Shown in pieces: positions 49,990 to 58,270 of a stretch of 64,000 bases of DNA (within the stretch, counting starts at the first letter, position 1; the number at the start of each line of letters is the position of its first letter). A program made the position numbers and the translations under genes. Origin of the DNA: M55B154 sp964486725 (GTDB lineage Bacteria > Spirochaetota > UBA4802 > UB4802); NCBI GenBank assembly GCA_964486725.1, contig CAZAOK010000001.1, forward strand, positions 62,001-126,000, read 5' to 3'. The notes under the pieces are model-generated. The model was not told the origin of the DNA and ran no database searches. It was given only the letters and a program-made list of their open reading frames with translations.

Positions 49990-50040
49990 CAAAAGAGATT
50001 GGTATTCATGTGGGCGAAACCAGTCTCTTTTGTATTTTAT
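49990..50040 (+). terminator. Intrinsic terminator after the COX24-type gene
   Basis: CAAAAGAGATTGGT (49990-50003) and ACCAGTCTCTTTTG (50019-50032) form a 14-bp stem with one G-U pair and a 15-nt loop. TATTTTAT follows. It ends the yicC-COX24 run. Confidence 0.6.
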
Positions 50041-50055
50041 GACAGGTGAATAATT

Positions 50056-50781
50056 ATGCGAAGAAATGTACCACGACCCAGTGGTAATCAGCAGGTTGGC
50101 AAAAGACTATACTGGAAAAGAAGGCCGTCTGAGATAAGAGGGTACCATAGAACTCTGTATCTCAATGCGGAAAATGGTGATTACCTTCGTGTCGATTATA
50201 ACCTGAAAGATAAAAGGATCCGGCTCTACATCGAAGATAGTGATGAAGGGGGGAATCCCTATTATTCTGTTATTAGTAATGGCAGGGTCACAGCAGAGAG
50301 GAACGCAACAACAGGGCGGGGATATAATTTATCAGAGAAGTTCAGAAGAAGGGCTGATATTTTTTCCACAATACCGAACCGTGAAGTTATTCGATTGATT
50401 AATAAGAAATACGGTATTGGTGAATCCAGCGAAGATTCACAAAAACGTGAATCACAACGAAGGAAAGAACTGGAGCAGACCCGGAAACGGTATTTTCGTA
50501 CTGATGACACTCCATCATATGTTTCGAGGGGCACTGCAACACCCAGGCCGCAGGTAGGGTTTACTGATTTCAAAGATATTGCTATCAGTTCAATCCTTAC
50601 AGGAGGAATGTATTTTATCACTTTTGATCTTATCAAGACGGGAATTGTTGCGGCGTTTTGCGGAATAATTATGGGGATGCTTGATATTTTTATCAGGAAC
50701 AGGCAGACCATATTTGTTAAGTTGTTTATATTTCTCATTGCCGGTCTTATACTTTATGTGTATGGATATTATATTTTGTAA
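50056..50781 (+). CDS. Hypothetical protein with C-terminal membrane anchor
   Basis: This 241-residue protein has a basic soluble N-terminal part (about residues 1-165, Arg/Lys/Ser-rich). Two to three membrane helices make up the C-terminal 75 residues (IAISSILTGGMYFITFDL, GIVAAFCGIIMGMLDIFI, LFIFLIAGLILYVYGYYIL). I recognise no domain. It follows the terminator at 49990-50040, so it may have its own promoter. The function is unknown. Confidence 0.6.
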   Translation: MRRNVPRPSGNQQVGKRLYWKRRPSEIRGYHRTLYLNAENGDYLRVDYNLKDKRIRLYIEDSDEGGNPYYSVISNGRVTAERNATTGRGYNLSEKFRRRADIFSTIPNREVIRLINKKYGIGESSEDSQKRESQRRKELEQTRKRYFRTDDTPSYVSRGTATPRPQVGFTDFKDIAISSILTGGMYFITFDLIKTGIVAAFCGIIMGMLDIFIRNRQTIFVKLFIFLIAGLILYVYGYYIL

Positions 50782-50860
50782 TCACCAATCCCCCGGCCAG
50801 GTTGCCCTTGTCCATGTTAAGGATGCTACAGGGAAAAAGGGGTGTGATGCTATTTTATAC

Positions 50861-50888
50861 TTGAAAAGATTAACATCATGGATATAAT
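50861..50888 (+). promoter_or_regulatory. Sigma70-type promoter of cheW
   Basis: TTGAAA (50861-50866), a 16-bp spacer and a perfect TATAAT (50883-50888) lie 50 bp upstream of the cheW ATG. It is the clearest promoter of the right half of the window and shows that cheW is transcribed alone. Confidence 0.6.
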
Positions 50889-50939
50889 AGTGTTAAAGTT
50901 GGGTACTAATCTATTATACGGAAGTCGGGTTAACCAGAA

Positions 50940-51401
50940 ATGGAAAAAACAGTTCAAAATGTAAACTCCATGCAGGTAGTTTGTTTTAATATTGGCACGG
51001 AAGAGTATGGTGTTGAAATTCTGAAAGTACAGGAAATCCTTAAGCTGCCTAAGATAACCCGGTTGCCGAAATCCGCCCATTATATTATGGGCGTTATTGA
51101 TTTACGTGGCAAGGTTATACCCATAGTGGACTTAAGCAAGCGATTTGGTATTAAGGAAGATGCGTCGGACGAAGGTAAACGTGCTATCGTCGTTGATATC
51201 AGGGGCAAACGTGTGGGGCTTGCGATCGACGCGGTTAGCCATGTAATAAAACTTGAATCAAAAGAAATTGAGCCTCCCCCGCCTATTGTAAAGGGTATAT
51301 CAGGTAGATATATTATCGGTATTGGTAAACTGAAAGAGTCATTTGTTATTATACTCGATATTGACCAGATATTTTCTTCAGAAGAATTAAGCCTGTTATA
51401 A
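50940..51401 (+). CDS. cheW: Chemotaxis coupling protein CheW
   Basis: This 153-residue protein is CheW, which links chemoreceptors to the CheA kinase. Visible signatures are VVCFNIGTEEYGVEILKVQEIL, ITRLPKSAHYIMGVIDLRGKVIPIVDLSKRFG, VGLAIDAVSHV and ILDIDQIFSSEE. It has its own promoter at 50861-50888 and is convergent with larC, overlapping it by 6 bp. It lies 5.3 kb away from cheR-cheD. Confidence 0.95.
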   Translation: MEKTVQNVNSMQVVCFNIGTEEYGVEILKVQEILKLPKITRLPKSAHYIMGVIDLRGKVIPIVDLSKRFGIKEDASDEGKRAIVVDIRGKRVGLAIDAVSHVIKLESKEIEPPPPIVKGISGRYIIGIGKLKESFVIILDIDQIFSSEELSLL

Positions 51402-52565
51402 GGGGTTCTTTTTGAAGTATTCCTGCTGGGCAAGATAAAATACTTTTTTTAACGATATGCCGTGTTTTTCGGCAGCTTTTCTGCAATCTTCATATTCCGG
51501 ATGTAGAGTTAAAAGACCGTGAGAATCTTTCCCCTCCTTGATTCGAATACTTTCTCCCTTGACCGTGATGGTTGTGAAATTCCTTGAGGCTTTTTCACGA
51601 TACATTGACTGTATACGTAATCCAAGTGTTGTGGTTTGGGTATACAATATATGGCGAATTAAATTCAATAATTCGGCAGTAACCAGTATTGTAACCAGGA
51701 AACCAGGTCGTCCCTTTTTCATGAGTATCTGGGTACAGTATGCGTCAAGTGCCCCCGCATCAATACATTTTTCCAGGACATAAGGGATCAACTGGGGATT
51801 CATGTCGTCAATATTGCATTCAACCTTAAATACCAGTTCACCCGAAACAGTATCTTCATTTAATAGAAAAGCCCGGGTGCAGCTTAAAAAACCATAATCC
51901 CTTGTTCCGAAACCTGTACCATTTGATTCAATTACTGAAGATGGCATTATCGGGCACTGTTCTCCGGTGGACGTGAGGATCGCCGCAGCAGAGGGTGTTA
52001 CCAGTTCACCTTGTCTGCGGGTGAAAACTGCCTCAAATCCCCTTGAGATCACAACCGTGGCAGGCGAAGGAACCGGGATCTCACCATGGGAGGCGGTGAC
52101 GGTTCCTGTTCCGAAATAAAATGTATTAAAATAAACGGCATCAATATTCATTATTTCCAGCGCCAGGCAAAATGCGGTGATATCGACAATACTGTCAATA
52201 GCCCCTGTTTCGTGAAAGTGTATATCTGATATATCAATATCATGTACAGATGCTTCTGCCCTGGCAAGTGTTTCAAAAATGCGTTCAATTCTACCGGTAG
52301 TATGCTCGCTATACTCTGCATTCCTGATAATACTCAAAATTTCAGACAGGTTACGGTGGGTATGTTCTATATTGCAGGCAACTCCTGCTGAAATACCAGC
52401 CAGGCTGTTTCGAATTACTTTTTTTGGATTTATTTCCCATCCAGGGAGTTGTAGTTTTTTCAGTTTTTCAACCAGGAGCTCAGTATCAAGTCCGAGGTCG
52501 ATGAGTGCTCCAAGCAGCATGTCTCCTGAGGCACCAAGCTGGATATCGAAGTACAAGGATTTCAT
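51396..52565 (-). CDS. larC: Nickel-pincer cofactor protein LarC
   Basis: This 389-residue protein is LarC (DUF111 family), which inserts nickel in the synthesis of the nickel pincer cofactor of lactate racemase. Signatures are YFDIQLGASGDMLLGALIDLG, HFHETGAIDSIVDI and ECNIDDMNPQLIPYV. It is one continuous frame, unlike the Lactobacillus larC1/larC2 pair that needs a frameshift. Its start overlaps the larB stop as ATGA (52562-52565). LarA and LarE are not in this window. Confidence 0.93.
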   Translation of the reverse strand: MKSLYFDIQLGASGDMLLGALIDLGLDTELLVEKLKKLQLPGWEINPKKVIRNSLAGISAGVACNIEHTHRNLSEILSIIRNAEYSEHTTGRIERIFETLARAEASVHDIDISDIHFHETGAIDSIVDITAFCLALEIMNIDAVYFNTFYFGTGTVTASHGEIPVPSPATVVISRGFEAVFTRRQGELVTPSAAAILTSTGEQCPIMPSSVIESNGTGFGTRDYGFLSCTRAFLLNEDTVSGELVFKVECNIDDMNPQLIPYVLEKCIDAGALDAYCTQILMKKGRPGFLVTILVTAELLNLIRHILYTQTTTLGLRIQSMYREKASRNFTTITVKGESIRIKEGKDSHGLLTLHPEYEDCRKAAEKHGISLKKVFYLAQQEYFKKNPL

Positions 52566-53332
52566 GACTGTTTTCCACCAGGGGAAAAACTTCGTACTAT
52601 TTTGAATGCCAGGCTTGCGGCACCAAACCCGTTGTCAATATTCATAACCGCTATTCCAGGTGCACATGAATTAAGCATACCAAGCAAAGCGGTTATCCCC
52701 CCAAATGATGTGCCATATCCTACTGACGTGGGAACAGCTATTACCGGGCATTGGACCAAGCCTGATATTACTGATGCGAGGGCTCCTTCCATTCCCGCAA
52801 TAACTATTATTATTTTTGATTCGTTTAATGCTTCGAAATGGTGAAGAACCCTGTGTATACCAGCCACGCCGATGTCAGTAATGACAGTGGGTTGCAACCC
52901 CAGCATTATGAGTGTTTCACTGGTCTCTTCGGCTACAGGGATATCAGCGGTTCCTGCCGTAACAATTGTCACCTGGTGATTGAGGGGCTTAATCGTATTA
53001 ACAGCACAGGTAATCACTTTTCCTTGTGAATTGTACCGGGACAGGGGGAAGTGTTCTTTTACGGCGTCAAACATTTCTTCAGAAGCCCTCGTGGCAAGCA
53101 GGTTAGCACCTCTTTCAGTAATATTTTTCGCGATCAATACCACCTGTTCGATGGTTTTCCCTTCGCAGTATATTACTTCTGGGAATCCTGTACGTAAACT
53201 TCGATGATGATCAATTTTCGCAAATTCGAGGTCCTCAAAGGGCAGTCGATGTAATACCTTCAGCATATCATCATCTGATAACTCACTGTTTTTGTAGCGG
53301 TGAAGCAGGTTTACTATTGTTTCTTTGTCCAT
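52562..53332 (-). CDS. larB: Nickel-pincer cofactor carboxylase LarB
   Basis: The protein of about 256 residues matches LarB, which carboxylates nicotinic acid adenine dinucleotide at the start of nickel-pincer synthesis. The N-terminus has FEDLEFAKIDHHRSLRTGFPEVIYCEGKT. The AIR-carboxylase-like C-terminal domain has VTAGTADIPVAEE, DIGVAGIHRVLHHFEAL, VVIAGMEGALASVISGL and VPTSVGYG. I place the start at the ATG at 53332, which follows the ADH-homologue stop by one base; a TTG at 53347 is an alternative. Confidence 0.92.
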   Translation of the reverse strand: MDKETIVNLLHRYKNSELSDDDMLKVLHRLPFEDLEFAKIDHHRSLRTGFPEVIYCEGKTIEQVVLIAKNITERGANLLATRASEEMFDAVKEHFPLSRYNSQGKVITCAVNTIKPLNHQVTIVTAGTADIPVAEETSETLIMLGLQPTVITDIGVAGIHRVLHHFEALNESKIIIVIAGMEGALASVISGLVQCPVIAVPTSVGYGTSFGGITALLGMLNSCAPGIAVMNIDNGFGAASLAFKIVRSFSPGGKQS

Positions 53333-53333
53333 A

Positions 53334-54506
53334 TCAATACGCGGCAATTAATATTGTTTCAATTTCATCTTTCGTAAGCTGTCTTGGGGCATTTTCTATA
53401 AAGGGGTACGACATGGCAATTTCCGCGGCTTTCGAGAAAGTATTCTTCGATATTTCAAATTGAGATAATCGTTGTGGTATTTCAACATCAGATTCAAGTT
53501 TTCTCACACCTTCCACAGCCTTAATGGCTGCCTCGATGACCGTTATATCTTTGACATTTTCGTCCATAACCTTTGACATCTGAACATACTTACCCGGTGA
53601 TGCGGTAAGGTTATATTCCATCACGTGGGGCAGCATTAATGCCATGGCTGTTTCTACACGTAGTGATGTGATTGATGAGAGTGCCAGCGAAATCGCCAGG
53701 GAAAGTGAAAGTTCGGAAACGGTAAAGGCAATGCCTGCCATTATTGAGGCGTATGCAAGATTAAGGTGGTGCTGCTCGTTATCGGGTTCCCTGAATGCCA
53801 GTGGGAGATTCTTAAAAGTCAGGTCAATGGCCCTGAGTGCAAAGGAGTTAATGATCCCGTTATTTGATGTAGAGATAACTGACTCGGTGGCCATGGAAAG
53901 TGTACTTATGCCATATTGTGTCATCCTGTCCCCGGGTGTTTTCAGAAATATCTTTGAATCAATTACAGTGGCACCGGGGTAAAGGTATGGATGATTATAT
54001 ACCCTGTTGGCATCCTCCTGGATATCAGCAAGGTATAAATATGGTATTATTTCAAAACCGAAGAGGGGAGAAACTGGTATGGTTACCAGGTTCACGGGTT
54101 TCTGTACAACAGGGTAGGAGAAGAGATCTTCACAAAAAAGATGGTTATTGATTAGTAGTGAAACCGCCTTTGCGCTGTTGATGGAATGGATACCTCCAAA
54201 CCCGATTATGACATCACATCTTGTCTTCCTGGCAAAGTATACGGCTGAATCAATGTAATCGGTATTGGGATCGGGTGGAATTTCATCAAAGATAATACAT
54301 CCGATTTTTTTATCAATACATCGCCTGGATATATAATCAATGGTATCCTGAAAATGAATAAAATCAGTTGTATTGGTTATTATCAGGGCCCTGGAGCCGT
54401 AAGTACTGACGATATCACCGATATCGTTCAGAATGTTATTTCTGACATATATTTTTGTTGGAACGTTAAAATCAGGGACAATGCCGTTATTCAAGGTAAA
54501 CCCCAA
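53334..54506 (-). CDS. Iron-ADH-family homologue lacking metal ligands
   Basis: This protein of about 390 residues has the iron-containing alcohol dehydrogenase fold, with PTKIYVRNNIL at the start and MLPHVMEYNLT near the end. All four metal ligands of FucO (Asp196, His200, His263, His277) are lost. The corresponding residues are Ser201, Met205, Leu270 and Val284. The nucleotide-loop motif GGGSxxD is changed to GFGGIHSIN. It is therefore probably a non-catalytic or altered-function member. It precedes larB and larC in one operon. The start is uncertain: TTG 54506 or TTG 54494 (GGGG 6 nt upstream). Confidence 0.75.
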   Translation of the reverse strand: MGFTLNNGIVPDFNVPTKIYVRNNILNDIGDIVSTYGSRALIITNTTDFIHFQDTIDYISRRCIDKKIGCIIFDEIPPDPNTDYIDSAVYFARKTRCDVIIGFGGIHSINSAKAVSLLINNHLFCEDLFSYPVVQKPVNLVTIPVSPLFGFEIIPYLYLADIQEDANRVYNHPYLYPGATVIDSKIFLKTPGDRMTQYGISTLSMATESVISTSNNGIINSFALRAIDLTFKNLPLAFREPDNEQHHLNLAYASIMAGIAFTVSELSLSLAISLALSSITSLRVETAMALMLPHVMEYNLTASPGKYVQMSKVMDENVKDITVIEAAIKAVEGVRKLESDVEIPQRLSQFEISKNTFSKAAEIAMSYPFIENAPRQLTKDEIETILIAAY

Positions 54507-54520
54507 TAGTCAGGATATAA

Positions 54521-54550
54521 AAAAAGCGGAACATAAGGTATCCGCTTTTT
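54521..54550. terminator. Bidirectional terminator between flgM and the ADH-larBC operon
   Basis: AAAAAGCGGA (54521-54530) and TCCGCTTTTT (54541-54550) form a 10-bp stem with a 10-nt loop. On the minus strand a T-run ends it (TTTTTTATA), and the plus strand continues TTTTTGGTTTT. It lies only about 15 bp before the apparent start of the ADH homologue. Confidence 0.7.
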
Positions 54551-54589
54551 GGTTTTCCAGCAAAAGGTTTCTCACAAAGGGTGAAATTA

Positions 54590-54883
54590 TTATCGAAGCA
54601 GTTGCGTTGCGATTTTTTCAGCAACCATTTCAAGTACCTTGTTATCATCGAATTTATCGTAGGTACCCTCGGCTATTCTTGTCTTAATATCACGAACCTT
54701 CTCAGTTCGTACATCCGGAGTATCTTTTACAATCTGGGATATCTTTGCCTGTTCTGCTGCATTTTTTGCTTCAGAAGATATCTGAACAGAGTCGGATTTA
54801 TCTATTGACTTGTTCCTGGAAACAGGTTTGGTGTTCTTTGTATCAACTATGTTGTTGATATTTCCAATCTTGTCAATTACCAT
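54590..54883 (-). CDS. flgM: Anti-sigma28 factor FlgM
   Basis: This 97-residue protein has the FlgM pattern: SDSVQISSEAKNAAEQAK, then PDVRTEKVRDIKTRIAEGTYDKFDDNKVLEMVAEKIATQLL. The last 50 residues form the sigma-binding helices. FlgM holds the motility sigma (WhiG/FliA at 40212) inactive until the hook is finished. AAAGGG lies 8 nt upstream of the ATG. The upstream region has a dual promoter (54907-54940), and a strong hairpin ends the transcript. Confidence 0.9.
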   Translation of the reverse strand: MVIDKIGNINNIVDTKNTKPVSRNKSIDKSDSVQISSEAKNAAEQAKISQIVKDTPDVRTEKVRDIKTRIAEGTYDKFDDNKVLEMVAEKIATQLLR

Positions 54884-54906
54884 AGTTTTTAACCCTTTGT
54901 TAATCT

Positions 54907-54940
54907 ATTATAATTATCGGATATTTTTGTCAATTCTTTA
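54907..54940 (-). promoter_or_regulatory. Overlapping sigma28- and sigma70-type promoters of flgM
   Basis: On the minus strand, TAAA (54937-54940) is separated by exactly 15 bp from TCCGATAA (54914-54921). That fits the sigma28 consensus TAAA-N15-GCCGATAA with one mismatch. The same DNA holds TTGACA (54928-54933) and a perfect TATAAT (54907-54912) 15 bp apart. Transcripts would start about 25 bp upstream of the flgM ATG. Confidence 0.6.
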
Positions 54941-54995
54941 ATTGAACTTACCTTTTGTACTTATTATATGTAAAAAAATGAGAAACATCAAGGAA

Positions 54996-55682
54996 TTAAT
55001 TGTCTTTTCTGTTGTTAATGGCGATCGCGAATTCACCCTTTTTTGTAATAGAACCAATGTTTACAAGGATGTCAGCTGCCCTGCCTGTTATGATCTCTTC
55101 ATACATCTTTGTAAGCTCTCGTCCTACTACCAGTTCCGCGTCAGGATATATATCTCTAATCGCGATAAGAAGTTTGTCAATCCTGTGTGGTGATTCGTAT
55201 ATCACTATTATTCCGTCTAATTCGCTGTATTTCAGCAGTTCTTTTTTTCTTTTCCCCTCCTTTTTGCTTAAAAACCCGGCAAAAATAATTTCTTTACCCC
55301 GAAAACCGGATATAGAAATAAGGGTACTCAGGGCAGATGGCCCAGGCAGTGGAATTATGGGAATGTTTTCTTTTCGTGCAGCCGCAACAAGTACAGCCCC
55401 GGGGTCTGACACTCCCGGCGTGCCTGAATCTGTCATGTACGCGGCGTTTTTCCCGGCATTCATTTCCTGCACGGCCCTTTCAATCCTGGCTGCCGTGGTA
55501 TGGGCGTGAATAGCATAGGTTGGAAGGCTGATATCGTAATGTCTGAGCAACTTCATGGTTTGCCTTGTGTCCTCACATAACACGATATCTATTTCTTCCC
55601 TGAGTATGCGAAGGGCACGCAATGTTATATCCTCAAGGTTCCCTATGGGAGTGGCGATGACATACAGGTTTCCCGGTGACAT
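54996..55682 (-). CDS. rsmI: 16S rRNA 2'-O-methyltransferase RsmI
   Basis: This 228-residue SAM methyltransferase modifies the ribose of C1402 of 16S rRNA. The signatures are YVIATPIGNLEDITLRALRIL, VLCEDTRQTMKLL, MTDSGTPGVSDPGA, PLPGPSALSTLISISGF and FAGFLSKKEGKRKKELL. It is shorter than most RsmI (about 280 residues) and lacks the C-terminal helical domain. The start overlaps the stop of the DUF2269-like gene by one base (TAATG). Confidence 0.93.
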   Translation of the reverse strand: MSPGNLYVIATPIGNLEDITLRALRILREEIDIVLCEDTRQTMKLLRHYDISLPTYAIHAHTTAARIERAVQEMNAGKNAAYMTDSGTPGVSDPGAVLVAAARKENIPIIPLPGPSALSTLISISGFRGKEIIFAGFLSKKEGKRKKELLKYSELDGIIVIYESPHRIDKLLIAIRDIYPDAELVVGRELTKMYEEIITGRAADILVNIGSITKKGEFAIAINNRKDN

Positions 55683-56200
55683 TATATGGTGTGCTCCTTT
55701 ATACTGGCTTTACGCTGTTTCCAGGGTTTGAATACTGATATCCATATTACAACCAGAAGTAGTGTTACCTGCAGTATGCCGAATATACCGTTCATTTGTT
55801 GATTGTATAAGAATTGCGGGTCTGTAAAGGCTTTGTCGCGAAGTTTGCCGGCTATGGCCACATTCTCATTCAGCCATGGTCCAAGAAAAAATGTTCCAAA
55901 CAGCACCTGAACCAGGGTCAATACCCACTTGACGGTGATCCACCTGTGGCGAAAGAATCCCCATTTCGTCCATATCCCATACACAATACCAATAAGAACA
56001 CTGCCCAGGGCACCCGGTATTATAGTGAAATCATCAATTATCTTCATGCTGAGATTCACACCGTACAGTTCATCACCGGTAGTGGGTTGTGTAAACCAGA
56101 AAACCAGAACCAGGCTGATACCTCCGCCCACCCACATGCTGACAAATAAGAGATGAATTACTTTAAGCCAGCGAATGCCGGTGTTGCCAAACTTTTTCAT
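55682..56200 (-). CDS. DUF2269-like integral membrane protein
   Basis: This 172-residue protein has four predicted membrane helices (about residues 12-34, 55-75, 88-108 and 140-160). The N-terminal LKVIHLLFVSMWVGGGISLVL and WKWGFFRHRWITVKWVLTL-like segments resemble the DUF2269 family. The conserved His and Trp residues could ligand haem, but nothing proves it. It is transcribed with rsmI. The function is unknown. Confidence 0.65.
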   Translation of the reverse strand: MKKFGNTGIRWLKVIHLLFVSMWVGGGISLVLVFWFTQPTTGDELYGVNLSMKIIDDFTIIPGALGSVLIGIVYGIWTKWGFFRHRWITVKWVLTLVQVLFGTFFLGPWLNENVAIAGKLRDKAFTDPQFLYNQQMNGIFGILQVTLLLVVIWISVFKPWKQRKASIKEHTI

Positions 56201-56228
56201 AATGTATGATCCCCGGTGTTTGAAAGTA

Positions 56229-56257
56229 TTGATATTGTCAGCCCGGCCCGGTATGAT
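56229..56257 (+). promoter_or_regulatory. Sigma70-type promoter of serC
   Basis: TTGATA (56229-56234), a 17-bp spacer and TATGAT (56252-56257), each 5 of 6 matches, lie about 120 bp before the serC ATG. The leader is AT-rich with no recognised riboswitch. Confidence 0.5.
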
Positions 56258-56379
56258 GTCAATAGAAATCAGATATAATTTTTACTTGTCTTGCGCCGGT
56301 GATATGCTACTGTTGACTCACAAATTCTGTAGTATTACTTGTTATTTTGTTTCAATATATATCAAAATGGAGAAAAATC

Positions 56380-57465
56380 ATGGCTAGAATTTTTAACTTT
56401 TCCGCGGGTCCGTCAACATTACCTGTTGATACCCTTGAAGAAGCATCCAGGCAGCTGGTAGATTATCATGGTTCAGGCATGTCCCTCATCGAGATGAGTC
56501 ATCGCGGAAAACTATACGACGAAGTGCATCATGACACCATGACACTTGCAAGAGAAATACTGGATATCCCGGATGATTTCCATATCCTGTTTCTGCAGGG
56601 TGGTGCCACCATGCAGTTTGGCATGGTTCCAATGGCGTTATTGAAAGAAGGGCAGACAGCTGATTATATTCTTACCGGTTCATGGGCGAAGAAAGCCTAT
56701 AGTGATGGTGCGCTTGTCGGAAAAGTAAATGTGCCATGGGACGGCAAAGAAGGAAGCTATACCAAAATTCCCGCCCAGGATGAACTTACCCTTACTCCCG
56801 GGGCGGCATACGTACACCTGTGTTCAAACGAGACAATCGGTGGTATTCAGTGGCCCTATTTCCCTGATACCGGGGATGTGCCACTGATTTGTGATATGTC
56901 CTCTGATATCATGTCACGTCCTCTGCCCTGGGACAAGATCGACATGGTATACGCCGGTACACAGAAAAATCTTGCCCCCGCCGGTATGGCATTTATTGTA
57001 ATGCGAAAATCGTTGATCGAAAAAACACGAACAGATCTTCCTGCCTATCTTCAATATAATCAGCACGCCGAAAGTGATTCACTGTATAATACACCCCCAT
57101 CATTTACAGTGTGGATGACAAACCTTACACTTAAATGGATCAAAACAATTGGCGGCATGAAAGAAATTGAAAAGCGGAGAGATGAGAAGGCATCCATGTT
57201 GTATGATGCTATTGAAAACAGCAACGGGTATTATCGCAATCCCGTTGATACCGGCAGCAGGTCGAAGATGAATGTTGTATGGCGATTGCCAGACGAGGAC
57301 CTTGAAAAGAAATTTATCGCGGAAGCGGACAAGGCAGGTCTCAGCGGACTAAAAGGTCACCGTTCGGTGGGAGGTTGCCGGGCTTCAATTTATAACCCGA
57401 TGCCGGTTGAAGGGGTGAAGGCCCTTGTGGATTTCATGAATGACTTTATGAAGGCAAACGGGTAA
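56380..57465 (+). CDS. serC: Phosphoserine aminotransferase SerC
   Basis: This 361-residue PLP enzyme makes phosphoserine from 3-phosphohydroxypyruvate and also acts in pyridoxine synthesis. Signatures are MARIFNFSAGPSTLPVDTL, SGMSLIEMSHR, FLQGGATMQFGMVPMAL, CDMSSDIMSRPL and the PLP lysine in YAGTQKNLAPAG. The C-terminal GLKGHRSVGGCRASIYNPMP is intact. The ATG at 56380 follows GGAG by about 8 nt; a longer frame from 56347 is rejected. The pdxA gene at the left window end serves the same vitamin B6 pathway. Confidence 0.97.
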   Translation: MARIFNFSAGPSTLPVDTLEEASRQLVDYHGSGMSLIEMSHRGKLYDEVHHDTMTLAREILDIPDDFHILFLQGGATMQFGMVPMALLKEGQTADYILTGSWAKKAYSDGALVGKVNVPWDGKEGSYTKIPAQDELTLTPGAAYVHLCSNETIGGIQWPYFPDTGDVPLICDMSSDIMSRPLPWDKIDMVYAGTQKNLAPAGMAFIVMRKSLIEKTRTDLPAYLQYNQHAESDSLYNTPPSFTVWMTNLTLKWIKTIGGMKEIEKRRDEKASMLYDAIENSNGYYRNPVDTGSRSKMNVVWRLPDEDLEKKFIAEADKAGLSGLKGHRSVGGCRASIYNPMPVEGVKALVDFMNDFMKANG

Positions 57466-57470
57466 CCTGT

Positions 57471-57881
57471 ATGGATGCCCTGAGGATTAGAGATCTCACC
57501 AGGAGGCTTCTGGATGTAGTGACGGACAAAAGTCTTGAGGATGAAGAGAAGAAGATGCTCAGGGCATTTATGATACGGCTTGTATCACGAAAACCTGTTC
57601 AAATTCCCGAAGAGGCTGAGTCGGTTATACGGGAGATGGAAGAGGAGTTCGCGAACGGTAAGGGTGAGATGGTAGATGAACTCTTGATCGGAGAACTGCT
57701 AAAGCGTGAAGGGCTGGCAACTGCAGATGACATTGACAAGGCTGTTCGCAAACAGGAAAGACTGCGAAAGAATAATCAACACCGGCTGCTGGCTCAGATA
57801 CTTGAGGATATGAATGTAATCACCACGGAACAATTGAATTCATTTATATACAGGTATTATTTCAAGGGAGACACGAAGTGA
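57471..57881 (+). CDS. Small helical protein with a GspE-N-like end
   Basis: This 136-residue acidic helical protein follows serC by 5 bp. Its last 70 residues (GELLKREGLATADDIDKAVRKQERLRKNNQHRLLAQILEDMNVITTEQLNSFIYRYYF) resemble the N-terminal MshEN/T2SSE-N pattern: level, lag and Q repeated twice. That domain often binds c-di-GMP or regulates pili; here no ATPase is attached. It is translationally coupled to the cupin gene by a GTGA overlap at 57878. The function is unknown. Confidence 0.5.
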   Translation: MDALRIRDLTRRLLDVVTDKSLEDEEKKMLRAFMIRLVSRKPVQIPEEAESVIREMEEEFANGKGEMVDELLIGELLKREGLATADDIDKAVRKQERLRKNNQHRLLAQILEDMNVITTEQLNSFIYRYYFKGDTK

Positions 57882-58264
57882 GTGCAGGATCAGAATTTAA
57901 TTTAAATAATGACACCGGGGATATCGATGGTGAGTATCGTCCATGGGGTTATTATGAAATTCTTGATGACAAAGAAGATCACAAGGTAAAACGTATTACG
58001 GTATATCCCGGGAAACGTCTCAGCCTGCAGCGTCATAAACGACGACAGGAGCACTGGTATTTCATAAGTGGTGAAGGAATCGTGACACTTGATATGGAAG
58101 AAGTTGCGGTTCAGCCAGGTAAATCTGTTGATATTGATTTTTCCACCGTTCACCGGGTAAGTAATACCGGATCTGATGATCTGAAGTTTATCGAAGTACA
58201 GCGTGGTGACTATTTTGGAGAGGACGATATTGAGCGACTTGAAGACGATTTTGGCAGATCGTAG
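57878..58264 (+). CDS. Cupin (type II mannose-6-phosphate isomerase-like)
   Basis: The 128-residue protein is a single cupin domain of the type II phosphomannose isomerase group. It has RPWGYYEIL, KRITVYPGKRLSLQRHKRRQEHWYFISGEG, the HR strand TVHRVSN and IEVQRGDYFGEDDIERLEDDFGR. Metal-binding His residues are present. Most relatives are the C-terminal part of the bifunctional mannose-1-P guanylyltransferase/isomerase; here it stands alone. The start is a GTG that overlaps the preceding stop. It precedes a glycoside-hydrolase-like gene. Confidence 0.88.
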   Translation: MSAGSEFNLNNDTGDIDGEYRPWGYYEILDDKEDHKVKRITVYPGKRLSLQRHKRRQEHWYFISGEGIVTLDMEEVAVQPGKSVDIDFSTVHRVSNTGSDDLKFIEVQRGDYFGEDDIERLEDDFGRS

Positions 58265-58270
58265 ATTTTC

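Noticed and set aside
51396..52565. LarC as two cistrons joined by a frameshift, as in Lactobacillus
   Set aside because: Here the frame is continuous from ATG 52565 to the stop.
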